Source: Adhaeribacter_A terreus (GTDB lineage Bacteria; Bacteroidota; Bacteroidia; Cytophagales; Hymenobacteraceae). Taken from it: a DNA stretch of 64,000 bases. Shown piece by piece: positions 47,846 through 55,967 of the stretch (positions within the stretch are counted from its first letter, which is position 1; the number at the start of each line of letters is the position of its first letter). The position numbers and the translations under genes were made by a program. Below the pieces are notes generated by a model. The model had not been told where the DNA came from. It was given only the letters and a program-made list of their open reading frames with translations, and ran no database searches. The stretch is from positions 268,980 to 332,979 of the forward strand of contig NZ_JBHSKT010000005.1 of NCBI RefSeq assembly GCF_042657365.1, read 5' to 3'.

Positions 47846-47874
47846 AAAACGGTAGGGTTTCGGGCTGAAAAACT
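47846..47874 (+). repeat. 29-bp element, best match to the CGGTAGG consensus
   Basis: Left block AAAACGGTAG, middle GGTTTCGGGCTG, right block AAAAACT. It overlaps the stop codon of the DUF4142 gene (TAG on minus strand, 47873-47875). Confidence 0.9.
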
Positions 47875-48502
47875 ACTTTTTGCTTACGCTGGAATTAATG
47901 TTGCGGGCCATGTCGAGGTGTGCGCGTAGGGTAGGCACCGTTTTGCTGGTCCAGGCTTTCAGATCGGTATCGGTGGCTTTTTGCGTGGCCTGCTCGAACA
48001 TGGCTACGTCGGTTTCGTGGTCCAGCACCATTTCTGCCATATAATCGCGGTCGAAATCTGCACCACTCAGTTGCGAGATGCGGTCGTAGGTTTTCTGATG
48101 ATCGGGTAACATGCTGGCCGGTCTTACCCAACCCTTTTTTGAAGCCAGATCTTTCAGTTCGGTATTGGCTTTGCTGTGGTCGGTACTCATAAGTTTTCCG
48201 AACTTTTTAACGTCGGCATGCGTGCCTTTTTCGGCGGCTACTTTGCCCAGTTCAACTTCCAGCATGCCTCCACTGGCTGCCATGGCAACAAAATCAGCAT
48301 CGGAAACATAAACCGGAACGCCGGGTTTACCGGTTACAATACTGGTAGTATCCTGCGGCATTTCCATTCCTACATTTTCGTCGGTAGCCATTCCATTTTC
48401 GGTGGTAGTTGTAGTTTCTTCGGTGGTTTCACGTTTGGTTTCACAAGCCGATACCAGGCCAATAAATAATGCCAGGGCAACATTCAGGGTAATTTTTTTC
48501 AT
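47873..48502 (-). CDS. DUF4142 lipoprotein
   Basis: 209 aa. Lipoprotein signal with Cys20 in VSACETK, a Thr/Glu-rich linker (TTEETTTTTENG), then the four-helix DUF4142 domain at about 68-205: DADFVAMAASGGMLEVELGKVAAEKGTHADVKKFGKLMSTDHSKANTELKDLA. The ferritin-like bundle family is exported in many bacteria and its role is not known; stress or nodulation links have been proposed. A Thr-rich linker suggests surface exposure of the outer-membrane lipoprotein. Confidence 0.88.
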   Translation of the reverse strand: MKKITLNVALALFIGLVSACETKRETTEETTTTTENGMATDENVGMEMPQDTTSIVTGKPGVPVYVSDADFVAMAASGGMLEVELGKVAAEKGTHADVKKFGKLMSTDHSKANTELKDLASKKGWVRPASMLPDHQKTYDRISQLSGADFDRDYMAEMVLDHETDVAMFEQATQKATDTDLKAWTSKTVPTLRAHLDMARNINSSVSKK

Positions 48503-48726
48503 AGTTTAACAGATTAATTAAAGTAATAAATAAAAGAAAAACAGCTGTTTATACGCTTCGCGCCTGCCGAAGTTAAATCCGGGCAAAGCCAGGCGTTCGG
48601 GGTATAAAAAAACAAAAATTCCGGTAACCGAAAAAATATAGTTATTTTGGTTAAACTTTTGCAGATCAGCAAAATCAAAGCGCAATATTCTATTTCCTAA
48701 AAGCATCTTTAAACCTTAACCAAATC

Positions 48727-49575
48727 ATGAAAAAAATGAGCTTATCTAAATTGAGTTTGCTGGCGCTGGCGGGTATGCTGGCGTTCACGTCCTGCAAAAA
48801 AGACGAAGATATGAAGCCTGAAGAGGCCATTGTTTCGGCGGAAGATAATGCGCGCATGGAAACAGAAATGGAATCTGTGCAGGATTTTGTAGATGCTGAA
48901 GCGGCCGATCCGGACTTGAAAACCGGAAACCCGAGCAAAAGCGGCAACTTGGCCAACTGCGCCACCCGCACCTGGAATGCTTCTACCAACACGCTTACCA
49001 TAGATTTTGGCGCTACAAACTGCCTGTGTAAAGATGGTAAATACCGCCGTGGCCAGATTGTTGCGGTTTTTAATGGTGCCTGGCGCGCAGCGGGCTCTTC
49101 GGTAATCATCAGCCTGAACAACTATTTTGTGAACGATAATCAGCACACCGGCACTAAAACTATTACAAGTCTGGGCAACGAAAACGGTACGGCTAACTAC
49201 AAATATTCGGTGCACGTGCAAAATGCCAGCATTGTTTTTACCAACGGAACCTCGCGAAACTGGAATGCGCATCGTGAGGTAGAGCGCGTTGCCGGCCAGG
49301 GAACCTTAACGCTTTTCGACGATGAGTATCTGGTAACAGGAACCTCTTCGGGAACGAACCGCCGCGGCAAAAATTACTCTACGATTATTGGCACGCCACT
49401 TAAAAAAGTATTCCGTTTGGGTTGTGCCCGTACCTTTATTGCCGGCACCATAGATATTACCAACGGCCGGCAAAAAAGCATGACTTTAAACTACGACCCG
49501 ACCGGTACCGAAGCCTGCGATAAAACGGCATCGGTAACTTACAACGGTACAACCCGCATCATTACGTTGCGCTAG
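48727..49575 (+). CDS. Lipoprotein of unknown function
   Basis: 282 aa. MKKMSLSKLSLLALAGMLAF then Cys23 in TSCKKDED, an acidic linker, then a beta-rich domain from about 75: NCATRTWNASTNTLTIDFGATNCLCKDGKYRRGQIVAVFNGAWR, with four or more paired-looking Cys (NC, NCLC, LGCA, EACDK). Two similar beta halves may exist (TIDFGATNCLC... and TLNYDPTGTEACDK). No named family recognised. Its 224-bp upstream gap is AT-rich. Confidence 0.65.
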   Translation: MKKMSLSKLSLLALAGMLAFTSCKKDEDMKPEEAIVSAEDNARMETEMESVQDFVDAEAADPDLKTGNPSKSGNLANCATRTWNASTNTLTIDFGATNCLCKDGKYRRGQIVAVFNGAWRAAGSSVIISLNNYFVNDNQHTGTKTITSLGNENGTANYKYSVHVQNASIVFTNGTSRNWNAHREVERVAGQGTLTLFDDEYLVTGTSSGTNRRGKNYSTIIGTPLKKVFRLGCARTFIAGTIDITNGRQKSMTLNYDPTGTEACDKTASVTYNGTTRIITLR

Positions 49576-49601
49576 TTTTTTCAAAGAATTTCAATAAAAT
49601 A

Positions 49602-49637
49602 AAAAATCCGCTCCCGGAAACTGGCAGCGGATTTTTT
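49602..49637 (+). terminator. Hairpin terminator
   Basis: AAAATCCGCT/AGCGGATTTTTT follows the lipoprotein stop by about 25 nt. Confidence 0.75.
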
Positions 49638-49639
49638 AT

Positions 49640-49803
49640 TTGATTGTTAATTGCTGATTGATTAGTGCTGATTGAAAAAACGGCAGGATTATTCACTAAA
49701 AAAGTGCTCAACCTGTTCTGAATTCCTGAGAGATTGCATAGAAGCATTACTTTACAACCTATACAGATTTATAAAAAACTCAATCAGCAATCAACAATTC
49801 AAT
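49640..49803. repeat. AT-rich element with inverted ends enclosing a 29-bp element
   Basis: Left end TGATTGTTAATTGCTGATTG (49640-49660) plus GTGCTGATTG is mirrored by CAATCAGCAATCAACAATTC (49781-49800). A forward 29-bp element (49677-49705) lies inside. The gap separates convergent genes. Confidence 0.6.
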
Positions 49804-50583
49804 TTACTCGCCGGTAAAAGCGGGTTTGCGTTTTTCGTTGAAAGCGGTTACGCCTTCTTTGTAGTCTTTGGAGTTGCCGGCAATTTTCTGGCAGTGGGCT
49901 TCGTAATCGAGCATTTCGTCTAAAGAAGAATTGAAGCTTTTGTTCAGCATTTTCTTCATTAAACCGATTGCTTTGGTTGGAGCGGTGGCGTAGCGTTGGG
50001 CCAGTTCGTTTACGGCATTATCCAGTTCTTCCGGCGCAACTACTTTGTTTACCATACCTAAAGCCAGTGCTTCTTCGGCTTTTACTTTGCTGCCTAAAGT
50101 GCTCAATTCAAAGGCTTTCATAGAACCAACAATGCGCGGCAGGAAATACGAAGAACCGGAATCCAGCACCAAACCTACGTTCACGAACACTTCAATTAAG
50201 CTGGCTTCGGTGGAAGCAACGATCAAGTCGGAAGCAAGCGCTAACGAGCAACCGGCACCGGCTGCTACACCGTTCAGTTTGCAGATAATTGGTTTTGGCA
50301 GGTTGCGCATCGCGCGGATGATCGGGTTGTAGCGTTTTTCCAGGCTTTCGGAAAGGTCGCGTTTATCGGCACTGGCAATGGCTTTTAAGTCTTGGCCGGA
50401 GCAGAAGGCTTTGCCGGCGCCGGTTAAAATGACCACGCGCACGTTGGCATCGCGGGTAACCTGTTTCAGGGCATCCTGAAGTTCGTAGCTTTGCTTGTCG
50501 TTAAAGGCGTTGAAAACATCCGGGCGGTTGAGCGTGATGGTAGCAATCCCGTTTTCGACGGTATATAAAAGGCATTCGTACAT
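49804..50583 (-). CDS. Enoyl-CoA hydratase/isomerase, PaaG-like
   Basis: 259 aa crotonase fold. Oxyanion-hole segments GAGKAFCSGQDLKAI around 55-69 and NGVAAGAGCSLALASDLIVAS around 104. VGLVLDSGSSYFLPRIVG around 135 has Asp where PaaG-type ring-isomerases have their catalytic Asp rather than the Glu of classical hydratases. This suggests a 1,2-epoxyphenylacetyl-CoA isomerase or related delta-isomerase; no other paa gene is near, so the substrate is open. Cytoplasmic. Confidence 0.85.
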   Translation of the reverse strand: MYECLLYTVENGIATITLNRPDVFNAFNDKQSYELQDALKQVTRDANVRVVILTGAGKAFCSGQDLKAIASADKRDLSESLEKRYNPIIRAMRNLPKPIICKLNGVAAGAGCSLALASDLIVASTEASLIEVFVNVGLVLDSGSSYFLPRIVGSMKAFELSTLGSKVKAEEALALGMVNKVVAPEELDNAVNELAQRYATAPTKAIGLMKKMLNKSFNSSLDEMLDYEAHCQKIAGNSKDYKEGVTAFNEKRKPAFTGE

Positions 50584-50643
50584 GGTTTCAGATTTAAGTT
50601 AGCAGCTTCAAAAATAGAAGTTTAAGCTTGCTTACACAAACGG

Positions 50644-50672
50644 AGTTTTTCAGGCTAAAACCATAGCGTTTT
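50644..50672 (-). repeat. 29-bp element between hydratase and barrel-protein genes
   Basis: Reverse copy: AGTTTTT at 50644, CCATAGCGTTTT ending at 50672. Confidence 0.8.
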
Positions 50673-50688
50673 GGGGCGTTTTAAAGGC

Positions 50689-51282
50689 TCAGAATTGGTA
50701 ACCGGCCGAAATTTGCAGGTTGCGGTTGCGGAGTATGGCGTTTTGGCGTTCGGTAAAGTTATTGTTGATATTCTGCAGGCCTAAATTAAAGCGCGCACCG
50801 ATAAATGTTTTGTCTAAAGGTCTGAATCTGAGGCCGACCAACAAACCGTAATCGGTGGTCTGGAAATTATCGGTAAGGTCTTTTTTTTCCTGGCCTATTT
50901 TAGCCGTTGCCATAAAGAGCAACGCGCCGTAGCCGCCACCCTGAAACGTAACTTTGCCGTGGTACAGGTTTATGAACACCGGAACGCTGAGGTAGCTCAA
51001 ACCAAAATCGATATTGCTGGCCGTTACACCCTGTTTCGAATACATTACTTCGCCGCCGTAACCAAAGCTCTCGCGCGGTTGCACTTCGCCAAAAAAGCCG
51101 CCATGCACGCCCATAAAAGCACTTGAATTTGCCAGGTTAGAAATAGAAGCCACGTTTACGCCGCCTTTTACGCCCGCTTTCTGCACCGGAACCCAATCTT
51201 CTTTTATAGCTTTTGAAGTTTGCGCATACGTGTTTTGCAGCCCGAAAAACGCCAGGAAAAAGAAGGTAAAAAGTGCTTTCAC
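50689..51282 (-). CDS. Small outer-membrane beta-barrel protein (PorT-like fold)
   Basis: 197 aa with apparent GTG start at 51282 and signal peptide MKALFTFFFLAFFGLQNTYAQ. Strand-like segments VKGGVNVASISN, YGGEVMYSKQGV, LSYLSVPVFINLY, YGLLVGLRFRPL, IGARFNLGLQNI and a terminal LQISAGYQF fit the eight-stranded outer-membrane barrel family common in Bacteroidota. Specific role unknown. Confidence 0.75.
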   Translation of the reverse strand: MKALFTFFFLAFFGLQNTYAQTSKAIKEDWVPVQKAGVKGGVNVASISNLANSSAFMGVHGGFFGEVQPRESFGYGGEVMYSKQGVTASNIDFGLSYLSVPVFINLYHGKVTFQGGGYGALLFMATAKIGQEKKDLTDNFQTTDYGLLVGLRFRPLDKTFIGARFNLGLQNINNNFTERQNAILRNRNLQISAGYQF

Positions 51283-51389
51283 GGGAAGAGGATTTTAATT
51301 GGAACGCCTGTTTAATGACGTGTTAAGCATTGCAAACGCTGCTTGGTAATTCACAAATTATTTGCAGGAAAAGCCGGAAGAGCTTTAGC

Positions 51390-51417
51390 AGTTTTTGGGG
51401 TTTGGGGATAGTGTTTT
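51390..51417 (-). repeat. 29-bp element (one base short) at a lipoprotein stop
   Basis: Reverse copy AGTTTTTGGGG...GATAGTGTTTT touching the stop of the gene ending at 51418. The remaining 51283-51389 has nothing recognisable. Confidence 0.6.
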
Positions 51418-52206
51418 TTATTGGCAGTTGTAAGTAAAAGTACTTACAGCAGGAGGCAAGGGAACATGGCTATATGTTACAGCCTGCTGAATAGGATAAT
51501 CAGCAGCATTATAAATATAAGTGTAAGTATAAATTAAAGTTGTGCCTTGGCTATGATTTGTAATCTTGAAGGATAAAAGGTTATTTGAAGAGATAATCGG
51601 CTTAAAAACAGCATCGAAAGGTGCATGAGGCGATTTCTTATTATCGTATTGTTTTTCGTACGTAGAGTTTAGAAGCACATTCCCCAAAGCATCATATGAA
51701 TAAAGCATTTCTTTGGTTTGGTTAGGTGCGGGGTAAGTAACTTCAGTATAGTGCGAGGGCGTTACTTTAGAACCACTAAAGTTACTCCACTTTGTTAACT
51801 GTCCGGCAGCATTGTATTCATAGGTGTTAAAAGTGCCAGTCTGGAAACTATAAATGGAATAAATAGTGTCGGGCAGGTTTTGAGAGTTGTAAGAAAAGAT
51901 CTCCTGCAAATATGTCGCATTTTTATTGTTGAAGTGCTTTATTTCCGCAATGTTTCCGCCAGCGTTATAGGTTATTTCCATATGAGAACTGATGGTTGAG
52001 TCTTGCCTAGTATCGTTAATCCGAATAACCTTTCCGGCACTATTATATATTAAATCGTAAGTAGTTTCCGGACTTACTATTTTAGTTAATAAACAATTTT
52101 TCTGAACCTGATCTTCCGGTATCGGATCATCTTTCTTTTCATCACCACTACAACCAAAAGCCAGCAAAACCGCCAAGCCTAAAATCAATACATTTACTTT
52201 TTTCAT
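51418..52206 (-). CDS. YD-repeat-like lipoprotein, tandem paralogue 3
   Basis: ATG at 52206 gives 262 aa. Signal MKKVNVLILGLAVLLAFGC (Cys19) nearly identical to its two upstream neighbours. The mature part is a chain of RHS/YD-like strands (YNSAGKVIRINDT, YNAGGNIAEIKHFN, YNAAGQLTKWSNF), ending FTYNCQ. A Cys in the phrase NCLLTKI near the start and the penultimate Cys are kept in all three paralogues and could form a disulfide joining both ends. Probably surface lipoprotein; function unknown. Confidence 0.75.
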   Translation of the reverse strand: MKKVNVLILGLAVLLAFGCSGDEKKDDPIPEDQVQKNCLLTKIVSPETTYDLIYNSAGKVIRINDTRQDSTISSHMEITYNAGGNIAEIKHFNNKNATYLQEIFSYNSQNLPDTIYSIYSFQTGTFNTYEYNAAGQLTKWSNFSGSKVTPSHYTEVTYPAPNQTKEMLYSYDALGNVLLNSTYEKQYDNKKSPHAPFDAVFKPIISSNNLLSFKITNHSQGTTLIYTYTYIYNAADYPIQQAVTYSHVPLPPAVSTFTYNCQ

Positions 52207-52326
52207 CAAAATCTATAGCGTTTTATAACAAAAAACCCGGGCAAGCTACAAAGCCTGTTCGGGATTTACAATTTATGTTGCACAAATTACTAAAAGCAGT
52301 TTTTCCTGTTTTTAGGATAGCGTTTT
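52196..52326 (-). repeat. Intergenic cassette of the lipoprotein triplet, copy 1
   Basis: Minus-strand order: 29-bp element right after the upstream stop (52298-52326), hairpin CCCGAACAGG...CTTGCCCGGG with T-run (about 52234-52266), TTATAAAACGCTAT, and a second element (52196-52224) whose right block is made by the start codon itself (TGAAAAAAGT). Repeated before the other two genes. Confidence 0.75.
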
Positions 52327-53156
52327 TATTGGCAATTATAAGTGTAATCAGCATGTAAAACAGAAGGGCTGCCGTTAAAAGATCGCATGACTTGCGTAGG
52401 AAAGCCATCGGCATTATATTGGTAAGTATAATTTTCTATGTTAATAGTAGTGCCCGGTCCGTTATCGTAGGTTTGTTTTTCAGAAAGGATATTCTGGTTC
52501 GTTAGCAATTCCATTTTATCTAAAGAGCTGCCGGTTGTAAGTGGTCTTTTATGTCCATCGAGTATATATTCTATAGAATCCTGCCAGGTAGGTGTTCCGG
52601 ACTTAATGATATACAAGGCTTCTGTGATTTTATTCGCCGCCGGGTAAGCATAATTCCGGAAAGCCATCGGAGCATTAGGACTCCCTGAAGCAAAATCACT
52701 CCATTTAATTAATCTATTGCTGGTATCATACTCATAAAAATACCATCCGTTCAGCGTTAGCGGCGAAGTGCTAGAACCCCGGTAAAAATTCGTCCTTTTT
52801 TCTAACTGGCCGGCGGCATTGTATTCGAAGGTGAAATATTCAATAATAAAGTTACCGTCTTTGCGCTCTGCTTTTATTTTTCGGCCCAAATTATCGTACT
52901 CATAAACAGATTCATACCGGTACGAACCATTTGTATAGCTGGTAGATTTCAGAACCTTGTTTTGCGCGTTCAACTCGTAGGTTGTAGTATAAACAGTTGG
53001 AGAGTCGTGAATTCTCCTTGTAATTAGACATTTTACAGTATTAGAATTATCTGGATTATTATTTGAATCCGGATTTACCGGTTCCGGTTCATCGCCACCA
53101 CAACCAAAAGCCAGCAAAACCGCCAGCCCCAAAACCAAAGCATTTACTTTTTTCAT
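52326..53156 (-). CDS. YD-repeat-like lipoprotein, tandem paralogue 2
   Basis: 276 aa. Signal MKKVNALVLGLAVLLAFGC, then an Asn/Pro-rich linker. YD-like units YDNLGRKIKAERK, YNAAGQLEKRTNF, YDTSNRLIKWSDF and YNADGFPTQVMRSF follow, ending YTYNCQ. Cys near the start is in VKCLITRR. Same domain layout as the neighbours but only moderately similar in the mature part, showing rapid divergence behind a conserved signal. Confidence 0.75.
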   Translation of the reverse strand: MKKVNALVLGLAVLLAFGCGGDEPEPVNPDSNNNPDNSNTVKCLITRRIHDSPTVYTTTYELNAQNKVLKSTSYTNGSYRYESVYEYDNLGRKIKAERKDGNFIIEYFTFEYNAAGQLEKRTNFYRGSSTSPLTLNGWYFYEYDTSNRLIKWSDFASGSPNAPMAFRNYAYPAANKITEALYIIKSGTPTWQDSIEYILDGHKRPLTTGSSLDKMELLTNQNILSEKQTYDNGPGTTINIENYTYQYNADGFPTQVMRSFNGSPSVLHADYTYNCQ

Positions 53157-53287
53157 CGAGAACTATAGCATTTTATAACAAAAATTCCGGACAAGTTAAG
53201 CAATCTACCCAGGATTTACAAGATTTGTTATTTGTAAAAAAGCCGGAAGAACTTTGGCAGTTTTTCCGGCTTTAAGGATAGCGTTTT
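53146..53287 (-). repeat. Intergenic cassette of the lipoprotein triplet, copy 2
   Basis: 29-bp elements at 53146-53174 (overlapping the start codon of the downstream gene) and 53259-53287 (abutting the upstream stop), with a weaker hairpin between. Confidence 0.75.
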
Positions 53288-54096
53288 TACTGGCAATGAT
53301 ATTTATAGGCGTTGCCTCCTGTAGGATAATTGTTGCGGACCACCGTTCTATTAACCGGATAGTCGTCGGCGTTGTATTGGTAGGTTATAAAGAATTCGTT
53401 GGTAACGTTGGTAGTGTGGTGAACAGATCTTTTGTAGGTAGTATTATGGCTAGTATAAAGCTCATCTCCGATTAAGGTCAATTGCGTGGGGGTTGGATTC
53501 TTTTTGGTATCAAAACCGTATTCGGTAGTGTTGGTAAGCATTGGTATGCCATTGCCATCTGTGTAGCGTTTTACCACAATGTTGCCGGTGGGTAGGTACG
53601 TGTAACGATCCTGATAGGACCAGGTAGTAAAGGGCGGGTAAAATGACGTTCGCTGCTTTACCCGCTGGAGCGAATCGTAGGTGAAGAGCATATAAAGATC
53701 TAAGGCAAACTGGCCGGAGCCTTTTGGCTGGTTATTGATGTCGATCCGGGAAATGAGGTTGTTTGCGTTGTATTGATAGCTCAGGTAACCGGCCCCCTCC
53801 TGGGGGTTGGAATAACTAAACGTTACAATATTCCCGTCTGGTTTGTAAGTAAATTGTTCTGTGGTAGTATCGGTGCGGGTAAAATACTTCAATTCCGTTA
53901 TCTGGCCTTTTGCATTGTGCTTATAATTAATCTTATACGATCCGCTAAAGCTGCTGTCCTGGGTTAAAATGCAACCTTTAAAAGTTGCTTCTGCCGGTTG
54001 CGGCGTTTCCGGGGCCGGGTCATCTTTTTTCTCTTTTTCACAACTAAAAGCCAGCAAAACTGCCAATCCTAAAACTAAAGCATTTACTTTTTTCAT
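53287..54096 (-). CDS. YD-repeat-like lipoprotein, tandem paralogue 1
   Basis: 269 aa. Signal MKKVNALVLGLAVLLAFSC followed by EKEKKDDPAPETPQP. YD-like units YNAKGQITELKYF-type (HNAKGQITELKYFT), YNANNLISRIDI, YDSLQRVKQRTSF and YNADDYPVNRTVV follow, ending YKYHCQ; the paired Cys is in KGCILTQD. Most upstream of the three; the transcript may start in the 54097-54295 gap. Confidence 0.75.
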   Translation of the reverse strand: MKKVNALVLGLAVLLAFSCEKEKKDDPAPETPQPAEATFKGCILTQDSSFSGSYKINYKHNAKGQITELKYFTRTDTTTEQFTYKPDGNIVTFSYSNPQEGAGYLSYQYNANNLISRIDINNQPKGSGQFALDLYMLFTYDSLQRVKQRTSFYPPFTTWSYQDRYTYLPTGNIVVKRYTDGNGIPMLTNTTEYGFDTKKNPTPTQLTLIGDELYTSHNTTYKRSVHHTTNVTNEFFITYQYNADDYPVNRTVVRNNYPTGGNAYKYHCQ

Positions 54097-54245
54097 CGAA
54101 ATCGATAGCGTTTTATAACAAAAATCCCGGCCAAGCTACATAACCTGACCGGGATTTACAAAGTTTGTTATTCATAAAAGGTCGAATCGGGAATGCGTTA
54201 AGACAAGGCACTGCCTTGTCTCTACAGGCCACGAACCGGAATTCC
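54086..54245. repeat. Leader of the lipoprotein triplet and hairpin before asnS terminator
   Basis: Reverse 29-bp element 54086-54114 overlapping the start codon, hairpin AATCCCGG...CCGGGATT (54123-54155), and AGACAAGGCA-C-TGCCTTGTCT (54201-54221). Confidence 0.65.
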
Positions 54246-54288
54246 AAAAAAAAGCCCTCCCCTGATTTAGGGGAGGGTTGGGTGGGGG
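54246..54288 (-). terminator. asnS terminator (CCCACCCAACC family)
   Basis: Minus strand: CCCACCCAACC, CCCTCCCCT-N5-AGGGGAGGG, CTTTTTTTT, seven bases after the asnS stop. Confidence 0.85.
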
Positions 54289-54295
54289 CGTGGGG

Positions 54296-55690
54296 TTAAA
54301 ACTCCGCGCTCTTCGGGAAACGTGGGAAAGGAATTACGTCTCTAATATTTCCCATACCGGTTACGAACAGCATTAAACGCTCGAAACCAAGCCCGAAACC
54401 AGCGTGCGGCGCGGTACCGAATTTACGCAGTTCCATATACCACCAAACCTGCTCTTCGTGAATGCCCATTTCTTTTACGCGGGTCAGCAGTTTTTCGTAG
54501 CTTTCTTCGCGCTCCGAACCACCAATAATTTCACCGATTCCCGGGAACAGCACGTCCATCGCGCGAACGGTTTTGCCGTCTTCGTTCAGCTTCATGTAAA
54601 ACGCTTTGATGTCTTTCGGGTAGTTGATCAGGATAACCGGTTTGTTGAAGTGCTTTTCTACCAGGTAACGTTCGTGTTCGCTTTGCAGATCGGTGCCCCA
54701 TTCTACCGGATATTCGAATTTCGCTTTTTTGGCGTTCTTCAGAATTTCAACGGCATCGGTGTAGGTTACGCGCTCAAATTTATTGTTTACCACAAAGTTC
54801 AGGCGGTTCAGCAGTTCATTGTCGTACATGTCGTTCAGGAATTGCAGGTCGTCTTTACAGTTTTCTAACGCATAGCTTACCAGGTATTGCAGGAAATCTT
54901 CGGCCAGGTCCATGTTGTCTTCCAGCTCGTTGAAAGCCACTTCCGGCTCGATCATCCAGAACTCGGCCAGGTGGCGCGAAGTATTGGAGTTTTCCGCCCG
55001 GAACGTTGGTCCGAAGGTATAGATCTGCCCTAAAGCCATGGCCGCCACTTCGCCTTCCAGCTGTCCGGAAACGGTTAAGTTGGTGTTTTTGCCGAAGAAA
55101 TCCTGGGAGTAATCTACTTCGCCGGTTTCGGTTTTTGGCGGGTTGATCGGGTCTAAGGTTGTAACGCGGAACATCTGGCCGGCGCCTTCGGCATCGGAAC
55201 CGGTAATGATGGGCGTATGCACGTTAAAGAAACCGCGGTCGTTAAAGAATTTATGCACCGCAAAGGTCATGGCGTGGCGCATTCTTAAAACGGCCCCAAA
55301 CGTATTCGTTCTAGGGCGTAAGTGCGCAATTTCCCGCAGGAATTCCAGCGAGTGGCCTTTTTTCTGCAGCGGATAGGTTTCTACATCGGCGGTTCCTAAA
55401 ACTTCTACGTTGGAGGCCTGGATCTCTACCGTCTGACCTTTGCCCTGGCTTTCCACCAGTTTTCCGGTTACGGCCACGCACGCGCCGGTGGTAACTTCCT
55501 TCAGGCTTTCCTCCGGAAATTTCTCTGCATCGGCTACAACCTGGATATTATTTATGGTAGAACCGTCGTTAACGGCAATGAAGCTTACAAATTTGTTTCC
55601 GCGCTTGGTGCGCACCCAGCCTTTTACCAGCACTTCCTGGCCCACCAGATCGGTAGCGCTCAGCAGTTTTTTTACGTTCGTCCGTGACAT
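54296..55690 (-). CDS. asnS: Asparaginyl-tRNA synthetase
   Basis: ATG at 55690 gives 464 aa (MSRTNVKKLLSATDLVGQEV); the frame can be extended 4 codons to a TTG. N-terminal OB-fold (VLVKGWVRTKRGNKFVSFIAVNDGS around 17-41), class II core with RTNTFGAVLRMRHAMTFAVHKFF motif 1, FRAENSNTSRHLAEFWMIEPEVAF motif 2 and GFGLGFERLMLFVTGMGNIRDVIPFPRFP motif 3. The terminal FPRFP fits AsnRS and not AspRS. It attaches Asn to tRNA-Asn in the cytoplasm. Confidence 0.96.
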   Translation of the reverse strand: MSRTNVKKLLSATDLVGQEVLVKGWVRTKRGNKFVSFIAVNDGSTINNIQVVADAEKFPEESLKEVTTGACVAVTGKLVESQGKGQTVEIQASNVEVLGTADVETYPLQKKGHSLEFLREIAHLRPRTNTFGAVLRMRHAMTFAVHKFFNDRGFFNVHTPIITGSDAEGAGQMFRVTTLDPINPPKTETGEVDYSQDFFGKNTNLTVSGQLEGEVAAMALGQIYTFGPTFRAENSNTSRHLAEFWMIEPEVAFNELEDNMDLAEDFLQYLVSYALENCKDDLQFLNDMYDNELLNRLNFVVNNKFERVTYTDAVEILKNAKKAKFEYPVEWGTDLQSEHERYLVEKHFNKPVILINYPKDIKAFYMKLNEDGKTVRAMDVLFPGIGEIIGGSEREESYEKLLTRVKEMGIHEEQVWWYMELRKFGTAPHAGFGLGFERLMLFVTGMGNIRDVIPFPRFPKSAEF

Positions 55691-55699
55691 ATCTTTCTT

Positions 55700-55869
55700 C
55701 AATTAGAAATTCAAAATTAGAAATTAGAAATTCAGAAAGGAAATCAATCCGGGCAATATTTGTGAAGTTGCCAATAATAAAAGTAAAGCATGTTCCGGAT
55801 ATCTTTTTTCACCTGAAGATTTCAAACCTGAAAGAGCATTTCTAATTATTAATTTTTAATTTCTAATTA
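55700..55869. repeat. AT-rich element with inverted ends between asnS and rpoN
   Basis: CAATTAGAAATTCAAAATTAG repeated as AATTAGAAATTC at 55700-55733 is mirrored by TTTCTAATTATTAATTTTTAATTTCTAATTAG (in part) at 55839-55869. The ends are simple-sequence-like, so homology to the other AT-rich elements is style, not identity. Confidence 0.5.
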
Positions 55870-55967
55870 GTTGCGCCTTGCGCAACCTATTATTTAACCT
55901 TTTATTTCAAAGAAGAGTAAAAAAAGCTAAATTTGAACAGCTATGCCGCTTTTCTGGCCCGATTATT

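Noticed and set aside
53544..53572. TGTAGCGTTTT inside a lipoprotein gene
   Set aside because: No right block 22 bp away.
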